Assembly (NCBI RefSeq): GCF_021728535.1
Contig: NZ_JAKKDU010000014.1
Coordinates: 1 to 33,552, forward strand
DNA: 33,552 bases
Direction of reading: 5' to 3'
Origin: Wocania arenilitoris
GTDB taxonomy: Bacteria; Bacteroidota; Bacteroidia; Flavobacteriales; Flavobacteriaceae
Shown: positions 32,213 to 33,552 of the stretch, one piece after another
Position numbering within the stretch: position 1 is the first letter of the stretch
Layout: every line of letters begins with the position of its first letter
Made by a program: the position numbers and the translations under genes
Notes under the pieces: generated by a model
What the model was told of the DNA's origin: nothing
The model's database searches: none
What the model saw: the letters and a program-made list of their open reading frames with translations, nothing else

Positions 32213-33061
32213 TTGAACTTCTACATAATCATTCCAGCCCATAACGAAGCATCCTCAATAGGGCTTACTCTAGATTCGTTGGTAAATCAAACCCATTTAC
32301 CAAAAAAGGTGGTTGTAATGAATGATAATTCAACTGATAACACACAGGACATTGTTGAAGCTATTGCAGAAAAGCATCCTTGGATTTCATTAATAAACTC
32401 AAAATCTTCAAATCTACATTTGCCAGGTTCTAAAATTATAAATGCCTTTTATAAAGGTTTTGAAACATTAGATGATGACTATGATGTAATCTGTAAATTT
32501 GATGCAGATTTAATTTTTCCAACAAATTATTTAGAACAACTCACTTTCCATTTTAATAACAACGAAAAACTAGGTATGGCTGCTGGGTTTTGTTATATAG
32601 AAAAAAGTGGAGATTGGGTGTTAGAAAACTTAACCAATAAAGACCACATTCGAGGTGCACTAAAAGCTTACAGAAAAACATGTTTTAATCAAATAGGGGA
32701 GCTAAAACCATCAATGGGCTGGGATACTGTAGATGAATTACTCGCGCAATTTTATGGTTGGACGATTTTTACTGATGAAAGCCTAAAAGTAAAACACCTC
32801 AAACCTACAGGAACTGATTATAATAAAGCATCAAAATATTTGCAAGGTGAAGCCATGTATAAAATGCGATATGGTTTTATAATTACGTTTATTTCGGCAT
32901 TAAAGTTGGCTTACAAAAAGAATAGCTTTGGTTTGTTTAAAGATTATTTAGCTGGTTATTTTAAAGCTAAAAAAAAGAAAATAGATTATCTGGTTTCTGA
33001 AAAAGAAGGTGTGTTTATTAGAAGTTTACGTTGGAAGGGTATGCTTAATAAGTTTAAATAA
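32213..33061 (+). CDS. Glycosyltransferase family 2
   Basis: This 282-residue GT-A fold enzyme starts at TTG. A stop codon at 32207-32209 excludes any longer frame, and the fold needs the first strand FYIIIPAHNEASSIG. The NDNSTDNT segment (about 38-45) and the DxD metal and nucleotide-sugar motif in CKFDADLIFP are present. The C-terminal third is basic and may contact the membrane. It has no transmembrane segment. It would transfer a sugar from an NDP-sugar onto an unknown acceptor. Context with a ketoacyl synthase and a methyltransferase hints at a glycolipid, which is inference. Confidence 0.88.
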   Translation: MNFYIIIPAHNEASSIGLTLDSLVNQTHLPKKVVVMNDNSTDNTQDIVEAIAEKHPWISLINSKSSNLHLPGSKIINAFYKGFETLDDDYDVICKFDADLIFPTNYLEQLTFHFNNNEKLGMAAGFCYIEKSGDWVLENLTNKDHIRGALKAYRKTCFNQIGELKPSMGWDTVDELLAQFYGWTIFTDESLKVKHLKPTGTDYNKASKYLQGEAMYKMRYGFIITFISALKLAYKKNSFGLFKDYLAGYFKAKKKKIDYLVSEKEGVFIRSLRWKGMLNKFK

Positions 33062-33173
33062 GTACATCTCTGAAACTTGAGTTTATCTGAAAAATTAACT
33101 AAATTTAGACTTTCTATATTAGACTGGACACAAAATTTAAGAGTGTTTGTTGTTAAACAAATATTTTAGAAAC

Positions 33174-33209
33174 ATGAAAACGAAAAACGTATGGTCTTAT
33201 CCTGCTTAG
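33174..33209 (+). pseudogene. Possible 5' stub of a gene cut by the second IS
   Basis: An ATG opens 11 codons (MKTKNVWSYPA) that end in TAG eight bases before the terminal repeat of the insertion sequence. The W-Y-P start resembles the N-terminus of some POT/MFS transporters, but this is too short to assign. It may be the remnant of a gene interrupted by the element, or chance. Confidence 0.22.
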
Positions 33210-33216
33210 TATTATA

Positions 33217-33552
33217 CCAATTTAAATAGTGAAAGTCGTTATATTTTAGTATCTTTCACTATGGCAAAACCGAAAGAATTTACAATACAAGAATCTGTTT
33301 CTACGCTTGAAACACTTCGCAAACAACAAACTGTTTTTAGAATAGAGAAACGCCTAATTTGGTTAATAGAATTAAAACAAAAACGTTTTAAAACCAGACA
33401 CGAACTTGCTTATTATTTGGGTGTATCAACAAGAGCACAAGAACGCTGGGCGATTAAGTATCAACAAGGTGGCATAGAATTATTATTATCTGATAAACCT
33501 AAAGATATAAAGTCCAGAATTATTACTAAAGAAATTCACCAAGGGTTAGAAA
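33217..33552 (+). mobile_element. 5' end of an IS630-like insertion sequence (partial)
   Basis: The left terminal repeat CCAATTTAA begins at 33217, preceded by the TA expected as target duplication, and is the inverse of the right-end repeat at 155-163. The transposase ATG follows 44 nt inside. The element runs off the window. Same orientation as the copy at 1-163. Confidence 0.75.
33261..33552 (+). CDS. IS630-like transposase, N-terminal part
   Basis: The first 97 residues of a transposase run off the window edge. After about 25 residues there is a helical DNA-binding region, RRLIWLIELKQ-like (here EKRLIWLIELKQKRFKTR), then a helix-turn-helix HELAYYLGVSTRAQERWAIKYQQGG and the sequence LLSDKP, as found at the start of IS630-group winged-helix transposases of Bacteroidota. 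The DDE catalytic domain is not in view. Together with the C-terminal fragment at the left edge it suggests two copies of one element family. Confidence 0.82.
   Translation, partial: MAKPKEFTIQESVSTLETLRKQQTVFRIEKRLIWLIELKQKRFKTRHELAYYLGVSTRAQERWAIKYQQGGIELLLSDKPKDIKSRIITKEIHQGLE

Noticed and set aside
1-33552. The whole window as a composite transposon
   Set aside because: The interval holds single-copy core genes (obgE, adk, purK, purE, gcvP, mpl) in a natural-looking order, and 33 kb is far beyond usual cargo size. Two direct IS copies are a simpler reading.
1-33552. CRISPR array, tRNA or rRNA genes
   Set aside because: No regularly spaced direct repeats, and no cloverleaf or conserved rRNA segments were noticed on either strand.

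Overview
This window looks like a chromosomal segment from a marine-type Flavobacteriaceae (Bacteroidota). The evidence is the AT-rich sequence, the near absence of Shine-Dalgarno sites, several TAnnTTTG -7 boxes ahead of genes, a metalloprotease with a C-terminal type IX secretion sorting domain, DUF4136 and SusC-type domains, and an hpt-adk gene fusion. I cannot assign a genus. No rRNA, tRNA, CRISPR array or phage module was seen.

Layout. (1) 1-163: 3' end of an IS630-like transposase gene plus its terminal inverted repeat, which cuts off a small membrane-protein ORF (155-313, minus). (2) 386-6961: mpl (peptidoglycan recycling), then a minus-strand operon running tetR, ABC permease/ATPase, HlyD adaptor, TolC-type outer-membrane protein. 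A perfect 17-nt palindrome covers the putative tetR promoter. (3) 7039-14679: a TPR protein, and divergent from it a 2181-residue alpha-2-macroglobulin carrying a SusC-like regulatory domain plus TonB plug where a bait region would sit. (4) 14713-18570: a DoxX-like membrane protein, a lipoprotein overlapping an M64 metallopeptidase exported by T9SS, and a DUF4136 lipoprotein. (5) 18649-25757: a voltage-gated-type K+ channel, obgE and an hpt-adk fusion on the minus strand, then purK, purE and a Dcp-type M3 dipeptidase on the plus strand. (6) 25851-30471: an ECF sigma factor with a small soluble zinc-finger anti-sigma candidate, a UbiA-like membrane protein and gcvP. (7) 30576-33061: a FabH-like ketoacyl synthase, a small methyltransferase and a GT2 glycosyltransferase in a row. 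(8) 33217-33552: the 5' end of a second IS630-like element in the same orientation as the first, with matching terminal repeats.

Most genes are core functions: cell wall recycling, purine synthesis and salvage, glycine cleavage, ribosome assembly. The accessory or unusual elements are the alpha-2-macroglobulin/plug chimera, the export operon with a degenerate ATPase, the hairpin-rich purE-dcp gap, and the two IS copies. No intergenic gap exceeds about 300 bases. The longest are 153-416 (truncated ORF and a dispersed-type repeat), 23483-23720 (hairpins) and 33062-33216 (nothing firm beyond an 11-codon ORF).
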